DNA from: Paenibacillus dauci
GTDB taxonomy: Bacteria; Bacillota; Bacilli; Paenibacillales; Paenibacillaceae
DNA: 64,000 nt
Assembly: GCF_000971985.1 (NCBI RefSeq)
Contig: NZ_KQ040801.1
Span: 62,001-126,000 of the forward strand
Direction: 5' to 3'
A model generated the notes under the pieces. The model worked only from the letters and a program-made list of their open reading frames with translations, made no database searches and had not been told where the DNA came from. A program made the translations under genes and the position numbers. Below, piece by piece: positions 54,678 to 63,573 of this stretch (positions are counted from its first letter, which is position 1; each line of letters begins with the position of its first letter).

Positions 54678-56882
54678 TTAGTCTACTGCTTTAAAAGTAA
54701 ACAGGGTGCTCTGGAAATCTTCATATTTCTCGATCAGCGCGATCCCGTGGTACATCAGTTCATCGCCATAATAGACCGGTTCTTCTTCCACACCGTTCAC
54801 ACTCATGCGATAACGGATGTCTGGATTCAATCCTCTGAGTCTCAGACGACGCAGTGGTGGATTCGGTTCACTGAGTACCTGGAAGTAACCGCCAAATGCC
54901 TCCTGCTGATCTTCCGAGACGAACATCCATGCCGTATAGTTGCCTTCAAACGGACTGAGCAGACGATAAAATTCGCCAAACTGAATCAGCTCACGCAGCT
55001 GCTTGTACTGGGTCACCTGCTCGCGTACTTCCTGTTTCTCTTCCTCGGTCAGACTCGTCAGATCCAGCTCATAGCCAAAGTTACCGGACATCGCTACATG
55101 ACCGCGCGTGGCAAATGAAGTGATCCGGCCCACCTGGTGATTCGGTACAGCCGACACATGGGAACCCATTGAACTCGCTGGATATACCATGCTGGTACCA
55201 TACTGGATCTTCAGACGTTCTACGGCATCGGTGTCATCACTGGTCCATGTCTGCGGCATATAATAGAGCATCCCAGGGTCAAATCGACCACCGCCACCGG
55301 AGCAGCTCTCAAACAGTACATCCGGGAACGCCGAGGTAATCCGCTCCAGCACATTGTATAATCCCAGCATATAACGGTGAGCGGTCTCGCGCTGACGCTC
55401 CGCTGGCAGCAGTGCCGATCCGATCTCGGACATATTGCGGTTCATATCCCATTTCACATAGGTGATTGGTGCGGAAGCAAGCACACTGCTGACCGATTCC
55501 ACGATATAATCGCATACATCCTGACGGGACAGATCGAGGATCAGCTGCTGACGACCCATGGAGCGGCTGCGATCCGGTACATGCAGACACCAGTCCGGAT
55601 GCTTGCGATACAGATCGCTGTCCGGCGAGACCATCTCCGGCTCGAACCACAGTCCAAACTGCATACCCGTATCGACAATCTCCTGTGCCAGCTTGCCCAG
55701 TCCTTCCGGCAGCTTGCGGCGGTCTTCCACCCAGTCTCCAAGGGAGGAGCGATCATTATCACGATGACCGAACCAGCCATCATCCAGTACGAACAGCTCG
55801 ATTCCGAGTTCCTGTCCGGCTGCGGCAATACTCTTGATTTTCGGTGCATCAAAATCAAAATATGTCGCTTCCCAGTTATTGATCAGAATCGGACGTACTT
55901 TATCACGATGCGTACCACGGCTCAGTCGTGTACGGTAGAGCTTGTGGTACGTACGCGACATGCCGCCCAGTCCGTCTGCAGAATGCACCAGCACCGCTTC
56001 CGGAGTCTGGAACATTTTACCGGCTTCCAGTTTCCATTCAAAGTCAAACGGAGACAATCCTACCTGCATCCGGGCAGTGTGGAACTGATCCACCTCGACC
56101 TGAGCGATAAAGTTACCGCTGTAAACCAGACTCATTCCGTACACCTGACCATGATCCTCGGTTGCGCCTTTTTCCAGCAGGGCAATAAACGGATTATGCT
56201 GGTGGCTGCTGGAGCCGCGCTTGCTCTCCACGCGCTGCAATCCCGGTGTGAGCGGACGATAGTGTACATGACGTTCACGCACCCAGGCGCCGGACAGATG
56301 CATCATCTCATACTGATCCTGATGGAAATCCACGCTGCTGCTCAGTGCACGGCGGATCGATACCGGCTCACTACCCTGATTATGCAAACGTACCGCACGG
56401 GTAATCGCATTCAGCTCACCGAATACAGAATATTGTACAATCGCTTCCAGACCAGTCAGCTCGTCGCGCAGCGTAATCTCCAGTGTATCTGCTTCACTAT
56501 CCTGCTCTACATAGGTAGCTGGCAGCCCTTCAAGCGCAGGCTTGCCTGCTGTCACGCGATGGCTCACATAATGCAGATCGTTTACACTGGAGCCATTCGG
56601 CAGCATCACTTCAAAAGCAGGCTCTCTATAATCGCCACGTCCATAACCCGGATACTCCTGTGGCAGTGTATCAAAGGAAAAGGTACGATCCTCATCATGA
56701 TAGTTCGGGCTAAAAGAAGCACGTTCGATTCTGCGCAGCAGACTGCCTACCGTGGAGTGCCGCAGTGCCGGCCCCCAGTATAAATGCGCCAGATGGCGTC
56801 CATGGATTAATTGGATCACATAACTTGTTGAAGACGTTTGCAAATGGAATGTTGCTTGCTTTTCATCGTAGAAAATGGACAT
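54678..56882 (-). CDS. Alpha-galactosidase, glycoside hydrolase family 36
   Basis: This 734-residue cytoplasmic enzyme matches Geobacillus-type tetrameric GH36 in length and layout: N-terminal beta-supersandwich, central barrel, C-terminal sandwich. The nucleophile is Asp479 in YVKWDMNRNMSE and the acid/base is Asp549 in WTSDDTDA. ELFVLDDGWFGHRDND, FGLWFEPEMVSPDSDL and ESCSGGGGRFD are the other conserved blocks. It cleaves terminal alpha-galactose from melibiose and raffinose-type sugars, fitting the sucrose genes 4 kb away. The start 56882 follows CAGGAGG. Confidence 0.95.
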   Translation of the reverse strand: MSIFYDEKQATFHLQTSSTSYVIQLIHGRHLAHLYWGPALRHSTVGSLLRRIERASFSPNYHDEDRTFSFDTLPQEYPGYGRGDYREPAFEVMLPNGSSVNDLHYVSHRVTAGKPALEGLPATYVEQDSEADTLEITLRDELTGLEAIVQYSVFGELNAITRAVRLHNQGSEPVSIRRALSSSVDFHQDQYEMMHLSGAWVRERHVHYRPLTPGLQRVESKRGSSSHQHNPFIALLEKGATEDHGQVYGMSLVYSGNFIAQVEVDQFHTARMQVGLSPFDFEWKLEAGKMFQTPEAVLVHSADGLGGMSRTYHKLYRTRLSRGTHRDKVRPILINNWEATYFDFDAPKIKSIAAAGQELGIELFVLDDGWFGHRDNDRSSLGDWVEDRRKLPEGLGKLAQEIVDTGMQFGLWFEPEMVSPDSDLYRKHPDWCLHVPDRSRSMGRQQLILDLSRQDVCDYIVESVSSVLASAPITYVKWDMNRNMSEIGSALLPAERQRETAHRYMLGLYNVLERITSAFPDVLFESCSGGGGRFDPGMLYYMPQTWTSDDTDAVERLKIQYGTSMVYPASSMGSHVSAVPNHQVGRITSFATRGHVAMSGNFGYELDLTSLTEEEKQEVREQVTQYKQLRELIQFGEFYRLLSPFEGNYTAWMFVSEDQQEAFGGYFQVLSEPNPPLRRLRLRGLNPDIRYRMSVNGVEEEPVYYGDELMYHGIALIEKYEDFQSTLFTFKAVD

Positions 56883-57092
56883 GTGGGTTCCTCCTGATCA
56901 GCCTGCCAGAACCGGCTGGCCGTAGATTCGCTTTGATCCGCCGCCTATCATCGCGGATAACATCCTTATCTTATCCTTTCTCCGCGTGTAGGCACATGGC
57001 ATGATGCAAGCAAATGATGGCACGATATGTACAACCCCGACTGCCTGGCGGACTGGAATCTATACTCTAAATACAAGCTGGCGGGTACAGAC

Positions 57093-57800
57093 TCAGTCTT
57101 CTCTCGGAACACGCTGATTCATCTGCTCGATAAAACGCTCTGTAATCTGCTGCGGCCGCGTAATCGCTCCCCCGACGACTACACTGTACACGCCCAGTTC
57201 CAGACAGCGCGCTGCCATTTCCGGTGTCAGAATATTTCCTTCAGCTACGATCGGCGTTGTAATCTGCCGGATCATTTCTTTTAAAATGGCAAAGTCATGC
57301 TCGTACAGCTTCTGCCCCTGTGTCTGCTCCGTATACCCGACCAATGTCGCTGATACGAGATCGAATCCAAGTCGCTGCGCTCCCAGCCCTTCCTCTACAG
57401 TAGATACATCTGCCATAAGCAGCAGCTGAGGATAATGCTGCCGAATCTGCTGTACCAGTTCATCCAGACGCATGCCATCCGGCCTTGGACGATCGGTCGC
57501 GTCCAGCGCAACAATCTCGCAGCCTGTTGCAGCCAGCTCCGCCACCTCTTTGAGTGTAGGTGTGATGAATACCGGATGATCCCCGTAGTTGTGCTTCACG
57601 ATTCCAATGACCGGCAGATCGACCTGCTGCCGGATTTCATTAATGTCCGCTGCTGTATTGGCACGAATACCTGCTGCTCCTCCCTGCTGCGCAGCGAGTG
57701 CCATTCTGCCCATAATAAATGAGCTGTACAGTGGTTCATGCTCCAGTGCCTGACAGGATACAATCAGCTTGCCTTGAAGTCCCAGTGAATCGAGTGTCAT
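57093..57800 (-). CDS. nanE: N-acetylmannosamine-6-phosphate 2-epimerase
   Basis: This 235-residue TIM-barrel enzyme converts ManNAc-6-P to GlcNAc-6-P. Motifs: LIVSCQALEHEPLY, GGAAGIRANTAADI, PVIGIVKHNYGDHPVFITPT (catalytic Lys), EIVALDATDRPRPDG, MADVSTVEEG and VVVGGAITRPQQIT. ATG 57800 lies 9 bases after AAGGGGAGG; an ATG directly abutting that site is less likely. No other nan gene adjoins, so the source may be amino sugars from wall or host glycans. It is divergent from a Gfo/Idh oxidoreductase. Confidence 0.93.
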   Translation of the reverse strand: MTLDSLGLQGKLIVSCQALEHEPLYSSFIMGRMALAAQQGGAAGIRANTAADINEIRQQVDLPVIGIVKHNYGDHPVFITPTLKEVAELAATGCEIVALDATDRPRPDGMRLDELVQQIRQHYPQLLLMADVSTVEEGLGAQRLGFDLVSATLVGYTEQTQGQKLYEHDFAILKEMIRQITTPIVAEGNILTPEMAARCLELGVYSVVVGGAITRPQQITERFIEQMNQRVPRED

Positions 57801-57924
57801 TCGAATCATCCTCCCCTTACATATATTGTATCTTCTATTATCTATGCCCAGTTTTTAAAATTCAATTTCAGGATAAGAACCGTCTATGGATCGTTTTATG
57901 AAATGATCCACCAATCTACCCGTC

Positions 57925-57944
57925 AATCATTTCGCAAAATGATT
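57925..57944. promoter_or_regulatory. Palindrome in the nanE / oxidoreductase divergent promoter region
   Basis: AATCATTTCGCAAAATGATT has perfect 8-bp arms around a short centre; GAAATGATCCA at 57898-57908 repeats half of it. It may be the operator of the nearby RpiR regulator. The rest of 57801-58118 shows no gene. Confidence 0.45.
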
Positions 57945-58118
57945 CACAGTGCTATGATGACCTACATTATTCATTTCCCTGCATCTCTTTCACAGCCTGC
58001 ATGACTCGCTTGTACCTTTATCCGAATCGGGAATGTAGGCGAGCTATTAGAAAGTAACACCCCAAACCCCAAATCAATCGCCACAGATATCATTTAACCG
58101 ACAGGAGTGTCCCTATTT

Positions 58119-59123
58119 ATGAATATTGGAATTATTGGAACTGGCAGCATTGTCGAAGCTTTCCTCGATGCACTGCAGCATATTTCTTCTGCTTCATGTA
58201 CTGCCATTCTCTCACGCAAACAGGCAACTGCCGAACCGCTGGCACAGCAATATGGTATCCCTCGCATACATACCGTATTCGATGAGTTGCTGCAAGATCC
58301 GGCAGTGGACTGGATCTATATCGCCTCACCAAACAGTCTTCATTTTGATTATGCGTTGCAGGCTCTGCAGCACGGCAAACATGTGATTTGTGAGAAACCT
58401 TTTACCTCTACGACTCGCGAGCTGCAGATTCTGATTCGGACAGCTCGTGAACAAAAGCTGTTTTTATTTGAAGCGATTACCAATATCCATCTGCCCAATT
58501 ACCAGTGGATCAAGCAAAATATCGATAGATTAGGCACGATTCGTCTGATCCAGTGCAATTACAGCCAGTATTCGCGCAAATATGATGAACTGCTACGCGG
58601 CGGAATGCCCAATGTATTCAACCCGGTCTTTTCCGGTGGAGCCTTAATGGATATTAATATTTATAATCTCCATCTGGTCATGAATCTGTTCGGTGCACCG
58701 CATGAGGTCAGCTATACCGCCAACAAGCATTCCGGCGGAATCGACACCTCCGGTGTGCTGGTTCTGACTTACGACGGATTTATTGGAGAATGTGTCGGTG
58801 CCAAGGATACTTACGGTATGAATTTTGTGCTGATCCAGGGCGAAAATGGCTACTTTCATATCGAACATGGCGCCAATGGCTGCCGCCGAATTCTGATTCA
58901 TACCAACGACCAGCAGACCGAATATAACGAACAGACTATCGATAATCCGCTCTACTATGAGCTGGCTGCCTTTGAAGAAATCTCGCGCAGCGGTGATTAT
59001 GCGAGATGTGATGAATTGCTGGATCACAGTTATGCAGTTATGCAGACGCTGGAAGCTGCCCGCCGGGATGCAGGTATTGTATTTACAGCGGATCATGGGG
59101 ATCACCGTTTGATCAGCTTTTAA
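58119..59123 (+). CDS. Gfo/Idh/MocA-family oxidoreductase
   Basis: This 334-residue NAD(P)-dependent dehydrogenase has a Rossmann start GIIGTGSIVEAFLDAL, then DWIYIASPNSLHF and HVICEKPFTSTTRE carrying the family's E-K-P motif (cofactor/catalytic Lys). The C-terminal domain includes GGALMDINIYNLHLVMNLFG with the usual D-x-x-x-H-like site. The substrate, probably a sugar or amino sugar, cannot be read off. The start ATG 58119 follows CAGGAG. Convergent with the RpiR gene, one base apart. Confidence 0.88.
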   Translation: MNIGIIGTGSIVEAFLDALQHISSASCTAILSRKQATAEPLAQQYGIPRIHTVFDELLQDPAVDWIYIASPNSLHFDYALQALQHGKHVICEKPFTSTTRELQILIRTAREQKLFLFEAITNIHLPNYQWIKQNIDRLGTIRLIQCNYSQYSRKYDELLRGGMPNVFNPVFSGGALMDINIYNLHLVMNLFGAPHEVSYTANKHSGGIDTSGVLVLTYDGFIGECVGAKDTYGMNFVLIQGENGYFHIEHGANGCRRILIHTNDQQTEYNEQTIDNPLYYELAAFEEISRSGDYARCDELLDHSYAVMQTLEAARRDAGIVFTADHGDHRLISF

Positions 59124-59124
59124 T

Positions 59125-59904
59125 TTATGAAGCAGGCCAGGTACTCACCAGCAGCACATCAAACAAATACTGCGTAGACATCGACGAGAACAACTTGGAA
59201 GCCGGTCCGGTATGTGCTGCATACGTCAGAAGCGTATAGTCACATAATCGTGCCAGTGGTGTGTCTGTACCACCGGTTAATGCCACTGTACGGCGGCCTT
59301 TTTCCTTCAACGCACGGGCAATTTCCAGCATCGCCGGATTACGACCCGTATGGGAAATAATAAAGGACAAGGTGGAAGCATCCAGATGCGGATTGGATAA
59401 ATAGTGATGATTGGCACTGTTATGAGCAATCGCACTTCGACCCACCTCATTCCAGCGGGCACATGCCTGCTGGGCGGTGTAATAATTGCTTTCGCTACCA
59501 TAGATATCGATCCGTCCCGCTTCCTGCACCCATGTACAGACAGGCTCAAGAACAGCCAGATCACATCTGCGCCGGGTCTCAATCAGCGCTTCATCATAGA
59601 TCGCAGGAATCCATTCCATCTGATCGGTTAGCGAGCCGAATGGCTGCTTGGCTGCCGGCCTGCTGCTGGATAGTTGCCGAATCTCATCATCCAGTGCCAG
59701 CTTCAGCTGGAAATCGGGATATCCCCGCGCTCCCAGCTTTTTGCACAACCGGACTACCGTCGAAGCACTGGTAAAAGTCAGTCCGGCCATTTCCTGAGCC
59801 GTATGATGGAACACTACCTGCGGATCACGTAAAATATAATCTACAATATGCTGTTCCTGGACAGTGAGATTTTGCATGTATCTCATTTTCTTTATCAATA
59901 TCAT
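59125..59904 (-). CDS. RpiR-family transcriptional regulator
   Basis: This 259-residue regulator has an N-terminal RpiR HTH (LTVQEQHIVDYILRDPQVV, TAQEMAGLTFTSASTVVRLCKKLG, GYPDFQLKLA) and a SIS sugar-phosphate-binding domain (RIDIYGSESNYYTAQQACARW, SFIISHTGRNPAMLEIARALKEKG, VALTGG). It probably senses a phosphorylated (amino) sugar and may control nanE and the oxidoreductase beside it. I took ATG 59904, four bases after CAGGAG; several in-frame starts are possible up to residue 10. Confidence 0.87.
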   Translation of the reverse strand: MILIKKMRYMQNLTVQEQHIVDYILRDPQVVFHHTAQEMAGLTFTSASTVVRLCKKLGARGYPDFQLKLALDDEIRQLSSSRPAAKQPFGSLTDQMEWIPAIYDEALIETRRRCDLAVLEPVCTWVQEAGRIDIYGSESNYYTAQQACARWNEVGRSAIAHNSANHHYLSNPHLDASTLSFIISHTGRNPAMLEIARALKEKGRRTVALTGGTDTPLARLCDYTLLTYAAHTGPASKLFSSMSTQYLFDVLLVSTWPAS

Positions 59905-60197
59905 CCAACTCCTGCATGGCAAACTGCCTGTTCATTTGAATCACAGACTGCTCTGTTATTATCTCTTGTGTACCTGCCATATGTACAATAACAGACCTTC
60001 TGCTTGGACATTTAATCTTCTCGCTGTAGCGCTAGACAAGACACGACTTGCAAGATTCTTTTTTAGCTTTACTTTTATAAATGATTATCCTTTATTGTAC
60101 ATCCAACTTCCTGTATCACCAAAAGAAGATCGTTCTCTATGTACGGATTCAGAGTTTGAATAGAATACAGAGATCGTATAGATAATAAAAACAAAAC
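59905..60197. other. Intergenic region upstream of the RpiR regulator
   Basis: AT-rich, with the presumed rpiR promoter. No operator or small gene was recognised. Confidence 0.35.
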
Positions 60198-60262
60198 AAA
60201 GTACAAAAAGCAGAAAGCACCTGTATAAGGGTACTGTCTGCTTTTTGTACTTTGCTTTTTGT
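60198..60262. terminator. Terminator of the sucrose operon
   Basis: AAAGTACAAAAAGCAG pairs with CTGCTTTTTGTACTTT, both strands T-rich outside the stem; the right arm is partly duplicated (GCTTTTTGTACTTTGC). It closes the minus-strand operon of PTS and sucrase. Confidence 0.88.
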
Positions 60263-60373
60263 ACTTTGCTTTTTGGATTTATCTTTTAGCACATCTTTTT
60301 ACACGTACTGTTGCCAACGGCTTTAGTCACTTTCATTCCCATACATCAACAACCAGTACAATTGCCGCACTTG

Positions 60374-61786
60374 CTATTTGTCCGCAATCTTCATATCACT
60401 TAGCATCTTGTCATTGAATCCGAATATCCATGTCAACGCAAAGCCGATTGCCATAGCGACCAAGTTGCACAAAATGTACATGGGCAGCTGTGAATTCAGA
60501 TAGAGAAGTGTGCCCGGCAGTACCGTTATCGCCATACCAGTTCCTGCCAAATGCAACAGGGAGGCGAGAAACCCACCGGCAGCACCGCCAATCAGTCCCA
60601 TAATAAAGGGCTTCATATAACGCAGATTCACCCCGAAGATCGCCGGCTCGGTAATTCCGAGAAAAGCGGAGAACGAAGAAGGCAGTGCCAGCGCTTTCAG
60701 CTTGGCATCCTTTGTTTTCAGACCGACTGCCAGACAGGCTGCTGCTTGAGCTGCCATTGCACAGGTAATGATGGCATTGAACGGGTTGACGCCTGTTTTC
60801 TCCAGCAGCTGGATTTCCAGCAGATTGAAGATGTGATGTACCCCGGTAACGACGATAATCTGGTGCAGGAATCCGATGATAATCCCGGCAATACCATACG
60901 GCATATTCAGTACAGCTGTTGTTCCGTGCAGTACAACCTCTTCCAGCGAGTGGAATACCGGTCCGATCGCAAACAGCCCCAGTGTGATCATCACGAGCAG
61001 CGTCAGAAACGGCGTAAGAATCAAGTCCAGCGATTCAGGAATACGCTTACGAAGATATCGTTCGAACTTGGCGCCGAGCAGTCCCACGAAGAATGCCGGC
61101 AGTACCGACCCTTGATAACCAACAACCGGGATAAAGCCAAACATCGTCAGCGGTTCCGCCGAACCATCTGCTACTGAATACGCATTGGGCAGCGCCGGGT
61201 TAACCAGCATCAGACCGAGAATAATACCCAGTACCGGACTTCCTCCGAATACACGGAAAGCCGACCAGGCTACCAATGCAGGCAGAAAAGCAAACGCCGT
61301 GTCCGTCAGTACCTTGGTATATAACAGAAAATTGGGTGAGAGCGCTTCCGGTGTAGTGCCGAACCAGGAGAGCACTTCCGGCTGGGTCAGCAATCCGCGC
61401 AGTCCCATGAATAATCCGGTAGCAACCAGCACCGGAATAATCGGTACAAACACATCGCCAAATGTACGGATCGCACGCTGGAAATGACCGCCCTGCTGCT
61501 TGGCCTGGCTTTTCACTTCTTCTTTGCTAGAGCCATCCAGGCCCAACTTTTCCATCTCTTCATAGATCTGATTGACCGTTCCAGTACCAAAAATGATCTG
61601 ATACTGACCCGCATTGAAAAAGGCACCTTTGACCTTTTCAATATTTTCTACATGCTTTTGATCAATCTTTTCCTTGTCGTTGACCATAATCCGTAGTCTT
61701 GTTGCACAGTGGGCAAAGGAAGCAATATTCTCTTTGCCTCCAACTGCATCCAGCACCTCTTTGGCGATATCATGATTTTGTGCCAT
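60374..61786 (-). CDS. PTS sucrose-type EIIBC transporter
   Basis: This 470-residue protein imports and phosphorylates a disaccharide. The IIB domain is at the N-terminus with phospho-accepting Cys27 in FAHCATRLRIMVND; the IIC domain (about residues 105-455) has ten or so membrane segments, with GVHHIFNLLEIQLLEKTG and FLGITEPAIFGVNLRYMKPF as the glucoside/sucrose-class signature. No IIA domain is present, so a IIA from another PTS (as in sacP systems) is needed. It lies 43 bp after the GH32 gene, start behind GAGAGGA. Confidence 0.93.
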   Translation of the reverse strand: MAQNHDIAKEVLDAVGGKENIASFAHCATRLRIMVNDKEKIDQKHVENIEKVKGAFFNAGQYQIIFGTGTVNQIYEEMEKLGLDGSSKEEVKSQAKQQGGHFQRAIRTFGDVFVPIIPVLVATGLFMGLRGLLTQPEVLSWFGTTPEALSPNFLLYTKVLTDTAFAFLPALVAWSAFRVFGGSPVLGIILGLMLVNPALPNAYSVADGSAEPLTMFGFIPVVGYQGSVLPAFFVGLLGAKFERYLRKRIPESLDLILTPFLTLLVMITLGLFAIGPVFHSLEEVVLHGTTAVLNMPYGIAGIIIGFLHQIIVVTGVHHIFNLLEIQLLEKTGVNPFNAIITCAMAAQAAACLAVGLKTKDAKLKALALPSSFSAFLGITEPAIFGVNLRYMKPFIMGLIGGAAGGFLASLLHLAGTGMAITVLPGTLLYLNSQLPMYILCNLVAMAIGFALTWIFGFNDKMLSDMKIADK

Positions 61787-61828
61787 ACCTGTTCATCCTC
61801 TCTCTTATCTCAATCCTGTGTCCTGATT

Positions 61829-63391
61829 TTAGCGAAGATAATCCCATTTTTCTGCCTGCAAATGTACTGCTCCATCTTCTGCAAAGAACACGATGCCCTG
61901 ACTGTCCGGATCAGGGAAGATCCGGCTTGTGAATACGGCTTCACCTTCATTTACAAAAATCTCTATCGACGATACATCTACAAATATATGCAATCGACTG
62001 AGCGGCTGCTCCAGGATGCAGCTTCGGGTCGTCCCATAAGATTCGGCAAAAGGCTGACCGGCAGCCGAGCGATCCAGAGTCAACTTTTGAGCTTGTGCAT
62101 CGTAGCTCAGTACCGTCTTTTCGTTTTTCCCGGTACGTAGCTCTACTCCAAATACATCTGCCTGTCTGGAATCAACAGTTGGTCGTTCAGTAGTCTCGCT
62201 TGTTACTTTTGCCAGACTGTCGTGCTCGCCTTTAATTACGTTATTATGTCCTTCTTCCGCTGCATAGGTGCAGATCAGCTCATATGCTTCACCTGCAAAA
62301 CCCGGATACTGCTGTCGTCCGGTTAATCTGCCGCTAACCGAAGCTTTGCTAGCTCGTCTATGGGTCAGCCCGAGTACCGGTTTTTGGATGAGTTTACCCT
62401 GATGCAAATGCAGTTCTCTCGGCAGTGTCAGACAGTGTGCCCAGCCCTGCTGATCGGTCGGATATTCAATATCCGGCAATCCCATCCAGCCGATTATAAT
62501 ACGCTTTCCATTAGGTCCAGCCGTCGTTTGCGGAGCATAGAAGTCGAATCCACAGTCTAGCTCATGAAACTCTCCATGCTGCAGTTCCATTGTCTCCAGA
62601 TTCATTTTGTCTCCAACCACATAACCCGATTGATAAATGTTCCGGTATTTCTCACCTTCGGGCTGCAATCCCTGTGGGCAAAATAGCAGGACACCCTGTC
62701 CATCCATTTCAAAATAATCCGGACACTCCCACATGTATCCAAATTCCGGCAGCGATGTATTCAATTCGCCAGCCCATTCCCACTGTGCAAGATCCGAAGA
62801 ACGATACACAACAATACTGCCTGTTTCGTTTTCCCGCTGCGCACCAATCACACAGTAAAATTGCTCTCCGGATCGCCATACTTTGGGATCGCGGAAATGA
62901 TCCGTATAACCTGCTGGTACTGCGCTGATCACTGGTTGATCCCACTTGGTAATCTGCCCGTCCCTGTTCATGACTGCCATACATTGATATGGATGCCTTA
63001 TCCAGTTCGTATCCCTTGTGTTGCCGGTATACATCAGATACAGCTGGCCCTCATATTCCAGCCCACTGCCTGAATATGCGCCATGGGAATCCTGCGGATC
63101 ACCTGGTGCAATACCGATACCGCAGTCCTGCCAATCGGACAAATCCGCCGACTTCAGATGGTACCAGTACTTCATTCCATGATCCGTCCCTAGGGGGAAC
63201 CACTGATAGAAAAGATGATACTCGCCTTGATAATAAGCGAATCCATTGGGATCATTGAGAAGTCCGGTATGCGGCTGAATATGATATTTCTGCCGCCATG
63301 GGCTCTGCTCCACCTGCTGCTTCAGCAGTATTAATTCTTCTTCACCCGCCTCTTCAATCAGACGGTATTTTTGTTCTCTGCTCATTTTCAT
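61829..63391 (-). CDS. Sucrose-6-phosphate hydrolase, glycoside hydrolase family 32
   Basis: This 520-residue intracellular enzyme splits sucrose 6-phosphate into glucose 6-phosphate and fructose. Motifs: nucleophile Asp in HTGLLNDPNGFAYY, transition-state stabiliser in FRDPKVW, acid/base Glu in WECPDYF. A C-terminal beta-sandwich follows (SSIEIFVNEGEAVFTSRIFP). I start at ATG 63391 behind GACGGAGA; the open frame further up runs through the operators. It is first in an operon with the PTS gene. Confidence 0.95.
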   Translation of the reverse strand: MKMSREQKYRLIEEAGEEELILLKQQVEQSPWRQKYHIQPHTGLLNDPNGFAYYQGEYHLFYQWFPLGTDHGMKYWYHLKSADLSDWQDCGIGIAPGDPQDSHGAYSGSGLEYEGQLYLMYTGNTRDTNWIRHPYQCMAVMNRDGQITKWDQPVISAVPAGYTDHFRDPKVWRSGEQFYCVIGAQRENETGSIVVYRSSDLAQWEWAGELNTSLPEFGYMWECPDYFEMDGQGVLLFCPQGLQPEGEKYRNIYQSGYVVGDKMNLETMELQHGEFHELDCGFDFYAPQTTAGPNGKRIIIGWMGLPDIEYPTDQQGWAHCLTLPRELHLHQGKLIQKPVLGLTHRRASKASVSGRLTGRQQYPGFAGEAYELICTYAAEEGHNNVIKGEHDSLAKVTSETTERPTVDSRQADVFGVELRTGKNEKTVLSYDAQAQKLTLDRSAAGQPFAESYGTTRSCILEQPLSRLHIFVDVSSIEIFVNEGEAVFTSRIFPDPDSQGIVFFAEDGAVHLQAEKWDYLR

Positions 63392-63411
63392 AATTATTCT
63401 CCGTCTTTTAC

Positions 63412-63453
63412 GGAACCGGTTCCATTTTTGATTAAATAAAAGGAACCGGTTCC
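63412..63453. promoter_or_regulatory. Two LacI-type operators before the sucrase gene
   Basis: The perfect palindrome GGAACCGGTTCC occurs at 63412-63423 and again at 63442-63453, 30 bp (about three helix turns) apart on the same face. Confidence 0.85.
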
Positions 63454-63539
63454 AAATTGAATTAAAATAAGAACTGATCCTTTTGGTTATAGAATCAGTT
63501 AGCATAAACCTACGTCGCACCACCTGCGGAGGAATCTTT

Positions 63540-63551
63540 GGAACCGATTCC
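63540..63551. promoter_or_regulatory. Third, variant operator near the regulator gene
   Basis: GGAACCGATTCC (one mismatch to the two upstream palindromes) lies 23 bp after the regulator's stop codon, allowing looping control or readthrough blocking. Confidence 0.7.
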
Positions 63552-63573
63552 AAAGTTATTATAAAGTCATTTT

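Noticed and set aside
55377-56783. Long plus-strand open frame opposite the alpha-galactosidase
   Set aside because: Antisense shadow of a GH36 gene with clear catalytic residues; the antisense protein has no recognisable fold.
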